Shown here: positions 18,007 through 26,445 of the stretch, one piece after another
Numbering within the stretch: position 1 is the stretch's first letter
Layout of the letters: the number at the start of each line of letters is the position of its first letter
Origin: an uncultured Alistipes sp.
Lineage (GTDB): Bacteria > Bacteroidota > Bacteroidia > Bacteroidales > Rikenellaceae
Assembly (NCBI GenBank): GCA_949283205.1
Contig: CASDSD010000031.1
Coordinates: forward strand, 27,362 to 91,361
Direction of reading: 5' to 3'
Length of the DNA: 64,000 nt
Made by a program: the position numbers and the translations under genes
The notes under the pieces: generated by a model
Told to the model about the DNA's origin: nothing
Databases searched by the model: none
Seen by the model: only the letters and a program-made list of their open reading frames with translations

Positions 18007-18894
18007 ATGACAGATATTAATTTCAGTATAATTATACCTCATCGGAACATACATACGCTATTACAGCGCTGTATAGACTCCATCCCTGCACGAGATGATG
18101 TGCAGATAATCATTGTTGACGACAACAGCGATCCGAATATTGTTGATTTTGACAACTTCCCAGGTAAAAATAATCCTCAAGTCGAGATATATCTCACCAA
18201 AGAGGGCAAAGGGGCAGGTTATGCTCGAAATGTCGGATTAGATCATGCAAAAGGCAAATGGCTATTGTTTGCCGATGCTGATGACTACTTCTCAGAAAAT
18301 CTGAATAAATTGTTTGACGAGTATCTAAACGCAGATTCTGATGTAATATATTTGCTCAATGATACATTTGATCAAAAATCAGGCAAAAAGACCGATGTTG
18401 ATAGTCCGGTCGGTTCAGCCTGCAAGATATACGACTCAAATAGCGACCTGTATAATGTATTACGTTATAAGTGTTACGCACCTTGGACCAAAATGGTAAA
18501 ACGCGATATGATCGTATTGCATAATATTAGATTTGATGAAGTGAAAGCCTCAAATGACGCTTTTTTCAGCGTAAAAACAGGCTATTACGCTGCCAAAATA
18601 GAAGTTTGTCCGTACATAGTATATAATAGGATCATAAGACAAGGCTCTCTTCAGTACTCCATAAAAAAAGATTTGTTACTGGATCGAATAAAAGTAGGAT
18701 ACTCTATAAATAATTTCCTGGGTAGCATAGGTAAAATCAAATATTACAACAACATAAGAAGTTATATAGCTCAACTGCGCGAAATAAGCACCCTGATTTT
18801 TTTGCAACAGCTTATTATATTTATTTTCAAAAGCCAACCTATAATATTGAAGGATGCATTAGTCTGCTTTGTCAATAAATTCAGACATCTCTGA
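18007..18894 (+). CDS. Family 2 glycosyltransferase
   Basis: 295 aa. IIIPHRNIHTLLQRCIDSIP, IIIVDDNSD, GYARNVGLDHAKGKWLLFADADDYFSE: a GT-A fold with the DxD variant DADD near residue 91. Later APWTKMVKRDMI and NDAFFSVKTGYYA fit capsule GT2 enzymes. A hydrophobic C-terminal segment (LIFLQQLIIFIF) may tether it to the membrane. It adds one residue of the repeat unit; donor unknown. Start ATG directly after the dehydrogenase stop, so translation is probably coupled. Confidence 0.9.
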   Translation: MTDINFSIIIPHRNIHTLLQRCIDSIPARDDVQIIIVDDNSDPNIVDFDNFPGKNNPQVEIYLTKEGKGAGYARNVGLDHAKGKWLLFADADDYFSENLNKLFDEYLNADSDVIYLLNDTFDQKSGKKTDVDSPVGSACKIYDSNSDLYNVLRYKCYAPWTKMVKRDMIVLHNIRFDEVKASNDAFFSVKTGYYAAKIEVCPYIVYNRIIRQGSLQYSIKKDLLLDRIKVGYSINNFLGSIGKIKYYNNIRSYIAQLREISTLIFLQQLIIFIFKSQPIILKDALVCFVNKFRHL

Positions 18895-19020
18895 TTTACA
18901 TATTGGAATAACACCAATTCAACAGTAGGATTTTTTCCTAAATTTGTGACGCCAACTAAACAATATTAAAGGTTTTTTGTAAAATGATTAATTGTATATG
19001 TATCTAATTACAGCAATCCG

Positions 19021-20388
19021 ATGAAAGGATATGCATGCTGTGATATAAAATATACTGATACATTACGACTTATTGTAGAGTCTATGTTAACTGCCAAAGC
19101 ATTGAAAATTAATAAAGCGGCTTTTACAAATGTATTAGCCGTGCTTCTTATTTTCCTATGCCGATATAATTTTCAATTTGCTTTTTTGCCGTTTACAATG
19201 CTACAATTAGTTCAATACTTGGGCATTATATACATAATGAGTCTAATACTCATGCATATGTTTTCATTTCCCAAATGGTTGAACATATTTTTCCTATACG
19301 TATTTGCACTTGGCACCTTCGGTATACTTTCTGCCCTAAGAGATATAAGTGGTACGTTACCTTTAATCAGAAGTATTCTGAATGTTCCATTTTTTGCTGG
19401 AATTACTCTTCTAATAATTAACCTTCTATATAAGAACCAGAGATTGGAAATCGGAAGATTATTAGACGCATGGATTTATGCATCGATAATACAACTAATA
19501 ATCACAATCCTGTTCTTCTTGAATAATGAAATATTTAATTTTGTATACTCTTTCATCAAGTTGGAATCATCCATTGACGACAGAATTGATTTACTGTCGT
19601 TAAGAATGATAGGACTGGGGAATCAATTCTTCGGCGCAGGCTTCAATTATAGCATTGACATTTTTGTAATGACTTTGATTCCCTATGTCTCGGGATCCAA
19701 GATTTATAAAAACAAACTTTTATATTGGACAGTCGTTGTATCAATTATTGTTGTCGGAATATTAAGTGCACGAACCTTTTTTGTCGGCCTGGCCTGCGCT
19801 CTGCTATTTCTATGTATCCAAAACAGGCACAAAGTAATAACTTTTGCCGGCAAATCCATTAAGGCAATTCTTATAATTGTCTTATCTTGCCTAATATTTT
19901 ATAATGTATTCAAGTCTTATTTAGGCGATATGGAGAATACTCTAAATTGGGCATTTGAAATCTTTATCAACTTATTTTCGGGAGAAGGCCTTAGCAGCGA
20001 TTCAACAGATGTCATGTATAGTATGTACAGATTCCCCGAAAATACCTCTACATGGCTATTCGGCGATGGCCGATTTTATACTGCAGACGGGCACTACTAT
20101 ATGCGGACTGATATAGGTTTTATACGATTGATATTTTTTTGGGGATTGCCTTGTACTATTTTGTATTATCTATATCAATTATATTTTGCAAAAATAATTT
20201 ACAGAAAATCAAAGGTGGTTTGTCTGAAACCGTTTTTACTATGTTTTACATTATTTGTGTATCTATGTAACATGAAAGGTTATATTAGCGGAGATTATTT
20301 TTTACTGATATTGTTAGTTTTCACAATCAAAGAATACAAGGCACAACGGTCTAAGCCTCTCAACAGGCAAATCAGAATGATTACATAA
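19021..20388 (+). CDS. Wzy-like O-antigen/capsule polymerase (membrane protein)
   Basis: Up to 455 aa; the true start may be the internal ATG at 19084, which gives 434 aa and begins nearer the first helix. About ten or more hydrophobic helices with a large loop between residues about 300 and 370 (containing YRFPENTSTWLFGDGRFYTADGHYYMRTDIGFIR, written in part), whose TWLFGDGRF segment resembles the GxG-type loop of O-antigen ligase/polymerase families. Sequence conservation is low in this family, so the call rests on topology and on position in the locus. It would polymerise repeat units in the periplasm. Confidence 0.75.
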   Translation: MKGYACCDIKYTDTLRLIVESMLTAKALKINKAAFTNVLAVLLIFLCRYNFQFAFLPFTMLQLVQYLGIIYIMSLILMHMFSFPKWLNIFFLYVFALGTFGILSALRDISGTLPLIRSILNVPFFAGITLLIINLLYKNQRLEIGRLLDAWIYASIIQLIITILFFLNNEIFNFVYSFIKLESSIDDRIDLLSLRMIGLGNQFFGAGFNYSIDIFVMTLIPYVSGSKIYKNKLLYWTVVVSIIVVGILSARTFFVGLACALLFLCIQNRHKVITFAGKSIKAILIIVLSCLIFYNVFKSYLGDMENTLNWAFEIFINLFSGEGLSSDSTDVMYSMYRFPENTSTWLFGDGRFYTADGHYYMRTDIGFIRLIFFWGLPCTILYYLYQLYFAKIIYRKSKVVCLKPFLLCFTLFVYLCNMKGYISGDYFLLILLVFTIKEYKAQRSKPLNRQIRMIT

Positions 20389-20823
20389 TAATTATTGACG
20401 TTATACCGACCCTATAAAACCGTGAACAAGAATCATTGCAATACAATCTTTAAAAGTTAAAGCTCCTTTATAAATACATATTTCTAGAAAGGCGTAAAAA
20501 CTCGTTACTACATAGACTCCGTACGAGCAACGGACTACAGTATTAAAACATAGTTAATGTTCAATATACGAGAATCATACCGCCACAACGAAGGCTTTTT
20601 ATACGTAAAATAACCACACGAAACGACGAATTATAAGAACAACATGTGGTCGCACGAGATATTTACATTCTAAATACAAATCTGGATTATTCTCAGTAGC
20701 ATACGCAGATATATAAAGAAAAATGTTTTACGACATATAATGATTTGCTCTAAGCATAATTTAATTTGATACAAGACAATTCAAAGACAACATATAGTAA
20801 CACTTCTAAAAACCAGAATAGCA
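20389..20823 (+). other. AT-rich gap within the glycan operon
   Basis: 435 bases with no open frame of useful length, no hairpin terminator and no good promoter. It may be the residue of a lost gene, but nothing is recognisable. Confidence 0.5.
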
Positions 20824-21915
20824 ATGCATAAGAACAAAAAAATTTTATTCTTTATCTCTTCAATAAATATTGGAGGCGTTGAGAAAGTTATGGTCGATTA
20901 CGCCAACCTCCTTTATAAGGATGGGTATGAGATACATTATGTAGTTATGCATCCTATTGTCAGGTCTGGATCTTTTGTTAACATGATATCAAGCGGGATA
21001 AAGATATACACGTTAAATTGCCAAAGGATCAGGAACAGCATATTTCGTCTTCGTAAAATCGTAAAAAACATAAAGCCTGACATCATTATAACCGAAAATG
21101 AAAGAGTCTTATCGGTTGTAGCCGTAAAATTCTTAATACCGTTTTCTCCGTTTAAGATTATAGAAACTCAGCATAGTTTTTTTGATAATGCAGAGTTGCG
21201 GCATGCCAAATTATCTTTGGTCATAACCAAATTTTGTGCTAACTTCTGCTATAAAATAATAGCTGTAAGCAAATCCATAGCATCAATGCTAAAAGAGCAG
21301 ATACATATTTCACCCAATAAGATTGTAACGATATATAATCCAATTGATATAAATAGAATTAAAGCATTAGCTTCAACAGGAAAGTGCGATTTTGACAATT
21401 TCATCCTATTTGTCGGACGATTAAGCGTAGTAAAGAACATACCATTACTCATAAACGCGTTTAACATATTACACCGTAGATTTCCAACCATACGGCTTGT
21501 CATAATAGGAGAGGGTGAGGAGAGAATACGAATAAAAAGAATGATTGAAAATCTAAGATTATCTGAATACGTGACCATGTTGGGGTCTTTGAACAACCCG
21601 TATCCATATATACTCAAATCAAAGTTAGTTGTTATCCCGTCCACATCTGAAGGATTGCCTCTAGTTATTTTGGAGAGTTTATTATTGGGAAAGACCATTG
21701 TCTCTACTCCGCACACGGGTGCAAAGGAACTTCTGTCAGCCAATAAACTTGGGTACGTATCCAAGTCTTTCAATGATCCCGCTGAACTTGCCGAATTGAT
21801 GGAAACCGCGATCAACCATCCGATTCCAAAACAACTACTGACCAATTATTCATCTGGTTTTGATACCAATAATAAGGCAAAAGAAATTACTTCGATGTGG
21901 CAGAAACTAAATTAA
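20824..21915 (+). CDS. Family 4 glycosyltransferase (GT-B fold)
   Basis: 363 aa. N-terminal INIGGVEKVMVDYANLLYKDG is the GG-loop of GT4 enzymes; middle ILFVGRLSVVKNIPLLINAF and LVIIGEGEER; C-terminal STSEGLPLVILESLLLGKTIV holds the E-x7-E donor-binding motif. A retaining enzyme that would use a nucleotide sugar at the cytoplasmic face of the membrane. It ends two bases before the next GT2. Confidence 0.92.
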   Translation: MHKNKKILFFISSINIGGVEKVMVDYANLLYKDGYEIHYVVMHPIVRSGSFVNMISSGIKIYTLNCQRIRNSIFRLRKIVKNIKPDIIITENERVLSVVAVKFLIPFSPFKIIETQHSFFDNAELRHAKLSLVITKFCANFCYKIIAVSKSIASMLKEQIHISPNKIVTIYNPIDINRIKALASTGKCDFDNFILFVGRLSVVKNIPLLINAFNILHRRFPTIRLVIIGEGEERIRIKRMIENLRLSEYVTMLGSLNNPYPYILKSKLVVIPSTSEGLPLVILESLLLGKTIVSTPHTGAKELLSANKLGYVSKSFNDPAELAELMETAINHPIPKQLLTNYSSGFDTNNKAKEITSMWQKLN

Positions 21916-21917
21916 TT

Positions 21918-22937
21918 ATGATTTCTATAATTTTGCCAGTTTACAACGTTGCACCTTATCTCAGCAGATGCTTGCACTCAATTGAGTTTCGTATCTCTGC
22001 AGGAGATCAGATAATCATAGTCAATGACGGTTCGACCGATAATTCACAAGAAATTATTGATTCGTTTACATCTATATTCCCATCTGTAATCTCTGTAAAG
22101 CAGGCAAACAAAGGACTGAGTGCAGCAAGAAACACTGGACTTAAATATGCCACCGGAGAGTATATTTGGTTTATAGACTCGGATGACTATATAGACAAAG
22201 ATGAATTTGAGCCTATAGCCGATATGCTTTGTCGCAGAGATTATGCACCTGACATCATATGTTTTGGCCGGACAGAGGTTTATTCGCCAAAACATACCTT
22301 TAAGATGCCCATACACTTGGAAACAGGTTATTATAACTCAGGTGCACAGTATTTCTCAAAATCTATGAATGATGGCAGTTATAGGACAAATGTTTGGGAT
22401 AAGATACTTAAGCGAGAACTGATACATAATCACAATCTTAAATTTGAAGAAGGCTTGCTATATGAAGATATGTTATTTTGTTTGCAGGCATTCATGTATG
22501 CCGGGAATATAGCTGTATGCCACTGTTATCCATATTGTTATATTCACTACAACAGCAACAGTATTACAAAAAAGGTAAGTAAAAAGCACTTGGATGTGCT
22601 TACATTTATAGAGAAGGCTACATATTTCATCAAAAAAGGCGATTTCCAAATACATGAAAATTCTAAAGAGTTTCAATTACTCATTTTCAACTGGGTGTCT
22701 TCCTGCTTGATGAATAAATATGCTTATATGTCACTTTTCAATGATGACGCAAAATACATCTATGAAAAGATAATGGATAATAGAATCTTCATAAATTCAG
22801 CCAAGTATTGCAGCCGTGCAGAAATTAGCTTCAGATATAAGCTGTTCGCAAAACTACTGCTACTGTCCCCGACCATATACAAAATAACTTTGCATATGGC
22901 ATTAAAAGTTCAAAACATAAGACTTAAATACATTTAA
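21918..22937 (+). CDS. Family 2 glycosyltransferase
   Basis: 339 aa from the ATG at 21918, chosen because MISIILPVYNVAPYLSRCL starts exactly at the first GT-A strand; an upstream GTG would overlap the GT4 gene. IIVNDGSTDNS and WFIDSDDYID (DxD) are clear; NVWDKILKRELI and YEDMLFCLQAF follow as in EpsJ/WcaA-type enzymes. Last gene of the rightward operon, followed by a strong terminator. Confidence 0.92.
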   Translation: MISIILPVYNVAPYLSRCLHSIEFRISAGDQIIIVNDGSTDNSQEIIDSFTSIFPSVISVKQANKGLSAARNTGLKYATGEYIWFIDSDDYIDKDEFEPIADMLCRRDYAPDIICFGRTEVYSPKHTFKMPIHLETGYYNSGAQYFSKSMNDGSYRTNVWDKILKRELIHNHNLKFEEGLLYEDMLFCLQAFMYAGNIAVCHCYPYCYIHYNSNSITKKVSKKHLDVLTFIEKATYFIKKGDFQIHENSKEFQLLIFNWVSSCLMNKYAYMSLFNDDAKYIYEKIMDNRIFINSAKYCSRAEISFRYKLFAKLLLLSPTIYKITLHMALKVQNIRLKYI

Positions 22938-23000
22938 CACAAGATACGAGGAGTTTCATCACAAAAACGATACACCATACATAAAGGGACACATGATTTA

Positions 23001-23053
23001 GAGCAAATAATATTAATAACACCAATTCATATTATTTGCTCTTTATTATTTTT
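23001..23053 (+). terminator. Terminator of the rightward glycan operon
   Basis: 13-bp perfect stem (GAGCAAATAATAT at 23001-23013 with its complement at 23029-23041), then a T-rich tail to 23053. It lies 63 bases past the last GT2. Confidence 0.8.
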
Positions 23054-23131
23054 ATTACCATCGCCGGTACCAAATATATCCTTAACCACAGAATGGATTG
23101 CCACGACAAAATCCATAAATAGTATAAAAGG
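23027..23131 (-). pseudogene. Second remnant of the FGTxDG membrane-protein C-terminus
   Basis: 34 open codons with a hydrophobic stretch (PFILFMDFVVAIHSVV) then DIFGTGDG and a polar tail. It resembles the remnant at 11606-11770 in order, strand and local base sequence. Stops bound it on both sides. The two remnants flank the rightward operon as decayed direct repeats. The stretch overlaps the operon terminator, so part of the resemblance could be coincidental. Confidence 0.3.
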
Positions 23132-23667
23132 TTAATCTGCGTTCACATACTTTTATTTGCGCATTTCTCCATCTATATAATACAGCAATATTATTTACTC
23201 GATATATAACCTCATTATATAGGTTATATGCACGCCATCGAATACACATCTTGTGAAATGCTCATCATCGATAAAACTCTTATTTTGTAAATACAAATCG
23301 AAAAAGAGGACATCTATATTGCGTTGCCAACCCATTCTAAACACAATTCAATAAACATGACAACAATAGTAGTCTAACACAATCTAAACATCGTTATCAC
23401 AAAACTCTATATACATCGAGTGTTTATTTCACTAACATAAAAATATTTTTCCAAATAGAATTTTTACACCAGTGGTAACCAAATATTTCACTCATTGATA
23501 ATAAACCTGTTACATTGACATAATCACCACATAATCATTGTCTAAACACTGCAAAGAAAAAGACATGAAAAAATCAAAATTAAGACATCAGATAACCATA
23601 TTTTAATCACATTCCGAAAGGCACTACTAAGATGTAAAAAATATTTTCTGATCATATATGCACACTT
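23132..23667. other. AT-rich spacer before tRNA-Gly
   Basis: About 530 bases of low-GC sequence with stops in all frames; no gene or RNA recognised. It is the right-hand edge of the AT-rich block. Confidence 0.5.
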
Positions 23668-23705
23668 AAAAAGAAAGGTCCTGTATAATAAATATACAGG
23701 ACCTT
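23668..23705 (-). terminator. Terminator of tRNA-Gly
   Basis: Perfect 13-bp stem (AAGGTCCTGTATA at 23675-23687, complement at 23693-23705) with a 5-base loop. Read leftward it is followed by a T-rich run, and it sits about 45 bases beyond the tRNA 3' end. Confidence 0.75.
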
Positions 23706-23750
23706 AACATGTCCAACTAATATACCATGTGTGCTCTTTTCAGGTACAAG

Positions 23751-23823
23751 AGCGGTAAGCGGGACTCGAACCCGTGACCCTTGGCTTGGGAAGCCAATGC
23801 TCTACCAACTGAGCTACTACCGC
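23751..23823 (-). tRNA. tRNA-Gly(CCC)
   Basis: 73-nt cloverleaf. The acceptor GCGGTAG pairs with TTACCGC (last pair G-T), the D-loop is AGCTCAGTTGGTAGAGC, the anticodon arm TTGGC-TTCCCAA-GCCAA gives CCC, and the T-arm is CGGGTTCGAGTCCCG. No encoded CCA. It sits exactly where the AT-rich block ends. Confidence 0.95.
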
Positions 23824-23875
23824 ATACGTTCGGGCAGCGTCGGCGCACCGAAGGTGTCAGCGCACTACCCGAGTG

Positions 23876-23883
23876 CAAATATA
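23876..23883 (-). promoter_or_regulatory. -7 box of tRNA-Gly
   Basis: Minus-strand TATATTTG, 53 bases upstream of the mature tRNA. No clear TTTG at -33. Confidence 0.45.
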
Positions 23884-24001
23884 CAAAATTTAACGTAATA
23901 CCGAACCGACTTCACATTTTTTCATTCTCCGTTGCCGCCAGCGGCATCCCGCGCATATATAAAACCCGACCGATCGCTGCTGCCGGCGAAGAGAGGGGGG
24001 G

Positions 24002-24476
24002 GGCAATGGCGCATATGGCCAACGGCGTGGATATCAAGCACACAGATGACCAATGGCGTGAGAGCCAGAGTTGTGGGTGTCAGGCGCGCAGATAGCCAAT
24101 GGCATATTGTGGCCAAGGTTGTGTATACCCAGCGCGTCGATAACCAAGCGCGTGGATGCCAAGGGCGCAGATGGCCAATGGCATAGATGATCAAAGCGTA
24201 ATTAGCCCAGCGCGCAGAGGACCAACGGTGTGGGTGGGTGTCAATCCATCTTCGGCACGGCGAGGAATGCCGACTGCGGCACCCGGCGTATACATAAAAC
24301 CATGTCCGTCCGCTAAAGTCAACAAATAGGGGCCAATGGCATATTGTGGCCAAGGTTGTGGATACCCAGCGCGTAGATAACCCAGCGCGTGGATGCCAAG
24401 GGCGCAGATGGCCAATGGCATAGATGACCAAGGCGTAAGTAGCCTAGCGCGCGAGGACCAACGGTGTGGGTAGGCG
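24002..24476. repeat. Degenerate 15-16 bp minisatellite in two blocks next to lepA
   Basis: Two arrays (24002-24240, about 14 units; 24332-24476, about 9 units) of a 14-17 base unit with rough consensus SGCGYRGATRNCCAAN. Unit length varies, so no reading frame is kept. The two blocks are copies of one another at a distance of 236-238 bases: 24094-24286 matches 24332-24526, including a stretch of lepA. A weaker third copy of the non-repeat spacer (GCGCATATATAAAACC at 23951, against GCGTATACATAAAACC at 24287) suggests an earlier round of duplication. Confidence 0.85.
24241..24286 (-). pseudogene. Duplicated 3' fragment of lepA
   Basis: 46 bases that match the last codons of lepA (24477-24522) at about 43 positions, including the stop. 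It is embedded between the two minisatellite blocks, so part of the coding end of lepA was copied together with the repeats. Confidence 0.8.
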
Positions 24477-26267
24477 TCAATCCATCTTCAGTACGGCGAG
24501 GAATGCCGACTGCGGCACCTGGACCTGCCCCACCTGACGCATACGTTTCTTACCGGCCTTCTGCTTTTCAAGGAGTTTGCGTTTACGCGATATGTCGCCG
24601 CCGTAGCACTTCGCCGTCACATCCTTACGCACAGCCTTCACCGTCTCGCGGGCGATGATCTTAGCGCCGATGGCGGCCTGAATGGCTATGTCGAACTGCT
24701 GGCGCGGGATCAGCTCCTTGAGTTTCTCGCACATCTTGCGGCCGAAGTCGTAGGCGTGGTCGGCATATATGAGCGACGAAAGGGCGTCGACGGGCTCGCC
24801 GTTGAGCAGGATGTCGAGCTTCGCCAGACGGCTCGGCTCGTAGCCCGTACGGTGGTAATCGAACGACGCATATCCCTTCGAGATGCTCTTCAGCTTGTCG
24901 TAGAAGTCGAATACGATCTCCGACAGTGGCATGTCGAAATTTATCTCGACGCGGTCCTGCGTGATGAACGTCTGGTTCTTCATCACGCCGCGCTTGTCGA
25001 TGCAGAGCTTTATCACGGGGCCCATGAAGTCGGCCTTCGTTATTATCTGGGCGAGGATATACGGCTCCTCGATCTTCGCCACCTTCGTTATCTCGGGCAG
25101 GCCCGAGGGGTTATGCACCTCGAGCACCTCGCCCGACGTAGTGGTTATGCGGTACGATACGTTGGGGACGGTGGTGATGACATCCATGTCGAACTCGCGG
25201 TAGAGACGCTCCTGTATGATCTCCATATGGAGCAGTCCGAGGAAACCGCATCGGAAGCCGAATCCCAAAGCGAGCGAACTCTCGGGCTCGAACGTCAGCG
25301 AGGCGTCGTTGAGCTGCAACTTCTCGAGCGAAGCGCGCAGATCCTCGTACTGGTCTGCCTCAACGGGATATACGCCCGCGAAGACCATCGGCTTGACATC
25401 CTCGAAGCCGGCAATGGCCTCGGTGCAGGGGCGGTCCACCGAGGTGATCGTATCGCCCACCTTGACGTCGGTCGAAGTCTTGATGCCCGAACATATATAT
25501 CCCACATCGCCCGCACGCAGCTCCTCGCGCGGCTGCAACTTGAGCTTCAGAACGCCGATCTCGTCGGCCTCGTAGTCGCTGCCCGTATTGAAGAACTTGA
25601 CATGCTCACCCTTGCGCAGCGTGCCGTTGAAGATGCGGTAATAGGCTATGATGCCGCGGAAGGGATTGAACACCGAGTCGAAGATCAGAGCCTGCAAGGG
25701 GGCGTTGTCGTCACCCTTGGGAGCTGGCACACGCGCCACGATGGCCTCCAGAAGCTCCTCGACACCCTGCCCCGTCTTTCCCGAAGCAAGCAGTATCTCG
25801 TCCTCGCGGCAGCCTATGAGGTCTATGACCTGATCCTTCACCTCGTCGATCATGGCCGACTCGACATCTATCTTGTTCAGCACGGGGATGATCTCCAGAT
25901 CGTGCCCTATGGCCAGATAGAGGTTCGATATGGTCTGTGCCTGAATGCCCTGCGTGGCGTCCACCACGAGCAGCGCCCCCTCGCACGAAGCGATGGCACG
26001 CGACACCTCGTACGAGAAATCGACGTGTCCCGGCGTATCGATCAGGTTCAGGATGTACTTCTGGCCGTCGCGGGCGCGATACTCCATCTGTATGGCGTGG
26101 CTCTTGATGGTGATGCCCTTCTCGCGCTCGAGGTCCATGTCGTCCAGCACCTGATTCTGCATTTCGCGCTGGTTGAGCGTATTGGTCTTCTCGAGCAGGC
26201 GGTCCGCCAGAGTCGATTTACCGTGGTCGATATGAGCTATGATACAAAAGTTGCGTATGTTTTTCAT
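24477..26267 (-). CDS. lepA: Elongation factor 4 (LepA, back-translocating ribosomal GTPase)
   Basis: 596 aa, normal for LepA. The ATG at 26267 gives [19 protein letters not shown]; the longer upstream ORF has no homology and contains the promoter. GTPase motifs: AHIDHGKST (G1), [12 protein letters not shown] (G3), [10 protein letters not shown] (G4). The LepA-specific C-terminus is complete ([19 protein letters not shown] and FLAVLKMD at the end). It binds ribosomes during translation under ionic or cold stress. A -7 box TATCTTTG lies at 26298-26305. Its 3' end has been partly duplicated into the flanking minisatellite, but the gene itself is intact. Confidence 0.97.
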   Translation of the reverse strand: MKNIRNFCIIAHIDHGKSTLADRLLEKTNTLNQREMQNQVLDDMDLEREKGITIKSHAIQMEYRARDGQKYILNLIDTPGHVDFSYEVSRAIASCEGALLVVDATQGIQAQTISNLYLAIGHDLEIIPVLNKIDVESAMIDEVKDQVIDLIGCREDEILLASGKTGQGVEELLEAIVARVPAPKGDDNAPLQALIFDSVFNPFRGIIAYYRIFNGTLRKGEHVKFFNTGSDYEADEIGVLKLKLQPREELRAGDVGYICSGIKTSTDVKVGDTITSVDRPCTEAIAGFEDVKPMVFAGVYPVEADQYEDLRASLEKLQLNDASLTFEPESSLALGFGFRCGFLGLLHMEIIQERLYREFDMDVITTVPNVSYRITTTSGEVLEVHNPSGLPEITKVAKIEEPYILAQIITKADFMGPVIKLCIDKRGVMKNQTFITQDRVEINFDMPLSEIVFDFYDKLKSISKGYASFDYHRTGYEPSRLAKLDILLNGEPVDALSSLIYADHAYDFGRKMCEKLKELIPRQQFDIAIQAAIGAKIIARETVKAVRKDVTAKCYGGDISRKRKLLEKQKAGKKRMRQVGQVQVPQSAFLAVLKMD

Positions 26268-26297
26268 TATAAGTCCGCATTGTGTGCATAATGTGTG

Positions 26298-26305
26298 CAA
26301 AGATA
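26298..26305 (-). promoter_or_regulatory. -7 box of lepA
   Basis: Minus-strand TATCTTTG, 31 bases before the ATG. No TTTG at the expected -33 distance. Confidence 0.5.
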
Positions 26306-26394
26306 CGCAAAAAACATGATGCCGGCGGCATTTTGTGCCGAAAAAGCACTGCGCGGTCTCTTCGCGCAGATGATACGCCCGGCCGTTTCCCACG

Positions 26395-26423
26395 AAAAAA
26401 GGCCGCCCGCAAAGCGGACGGCC
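26395..26423 (-). terminator. Terminator of the PCMD lipoprotein gene
   Basis: 10-bp GC-rich stem with one mismatch (GGCCGCCCGC at 26401-26410, GCGGACGGCC at 26414-26423), followed in the leftward direction by six T residues. It separates this gene from lepA. Confidence 0.8.
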
Positions 26424-26445
26424 CTCGCAAAAACTCTATACAATT

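Noticed and set aside
18906-23027. Shared 14-mer AATAACACCAATTCA-like string after two glycan genes (near 18906 and 23014)
   Set aside because: Short and AT-rich; chance similarity cannot be excluded and no larger homology surrounds it.
23751-23823. Integrative element using tRNA-Gly as attachment site
   Set aside because: No integrase, no mobilisation genes and no copy of the tRNA 3' end at the left edge of the AT-rich block could be found by eye.
23922-24431. Protein-coding gene of 169 codons with internal repeats on the minus strand
   Set aside because: Its apparent repeats (AIGHLRPWHPRA and similar) come from the minisatellite, whose unit length is not a multiple of three, and it has no conserved features.
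24002-24476. CRISPR array
   Set aside because: Units abut one another without unique spacers, vary in length and sequence, and no cas gene is present.
24756-26291. A 511-codon open frame opposite lepA
   Set aside because: Long antisense frames occur opposite most GC-rich genes here (also opposite GH16, GH78, pheT, GH20, rho). They follow from codon bias, have no recognisable domains and no promoters.
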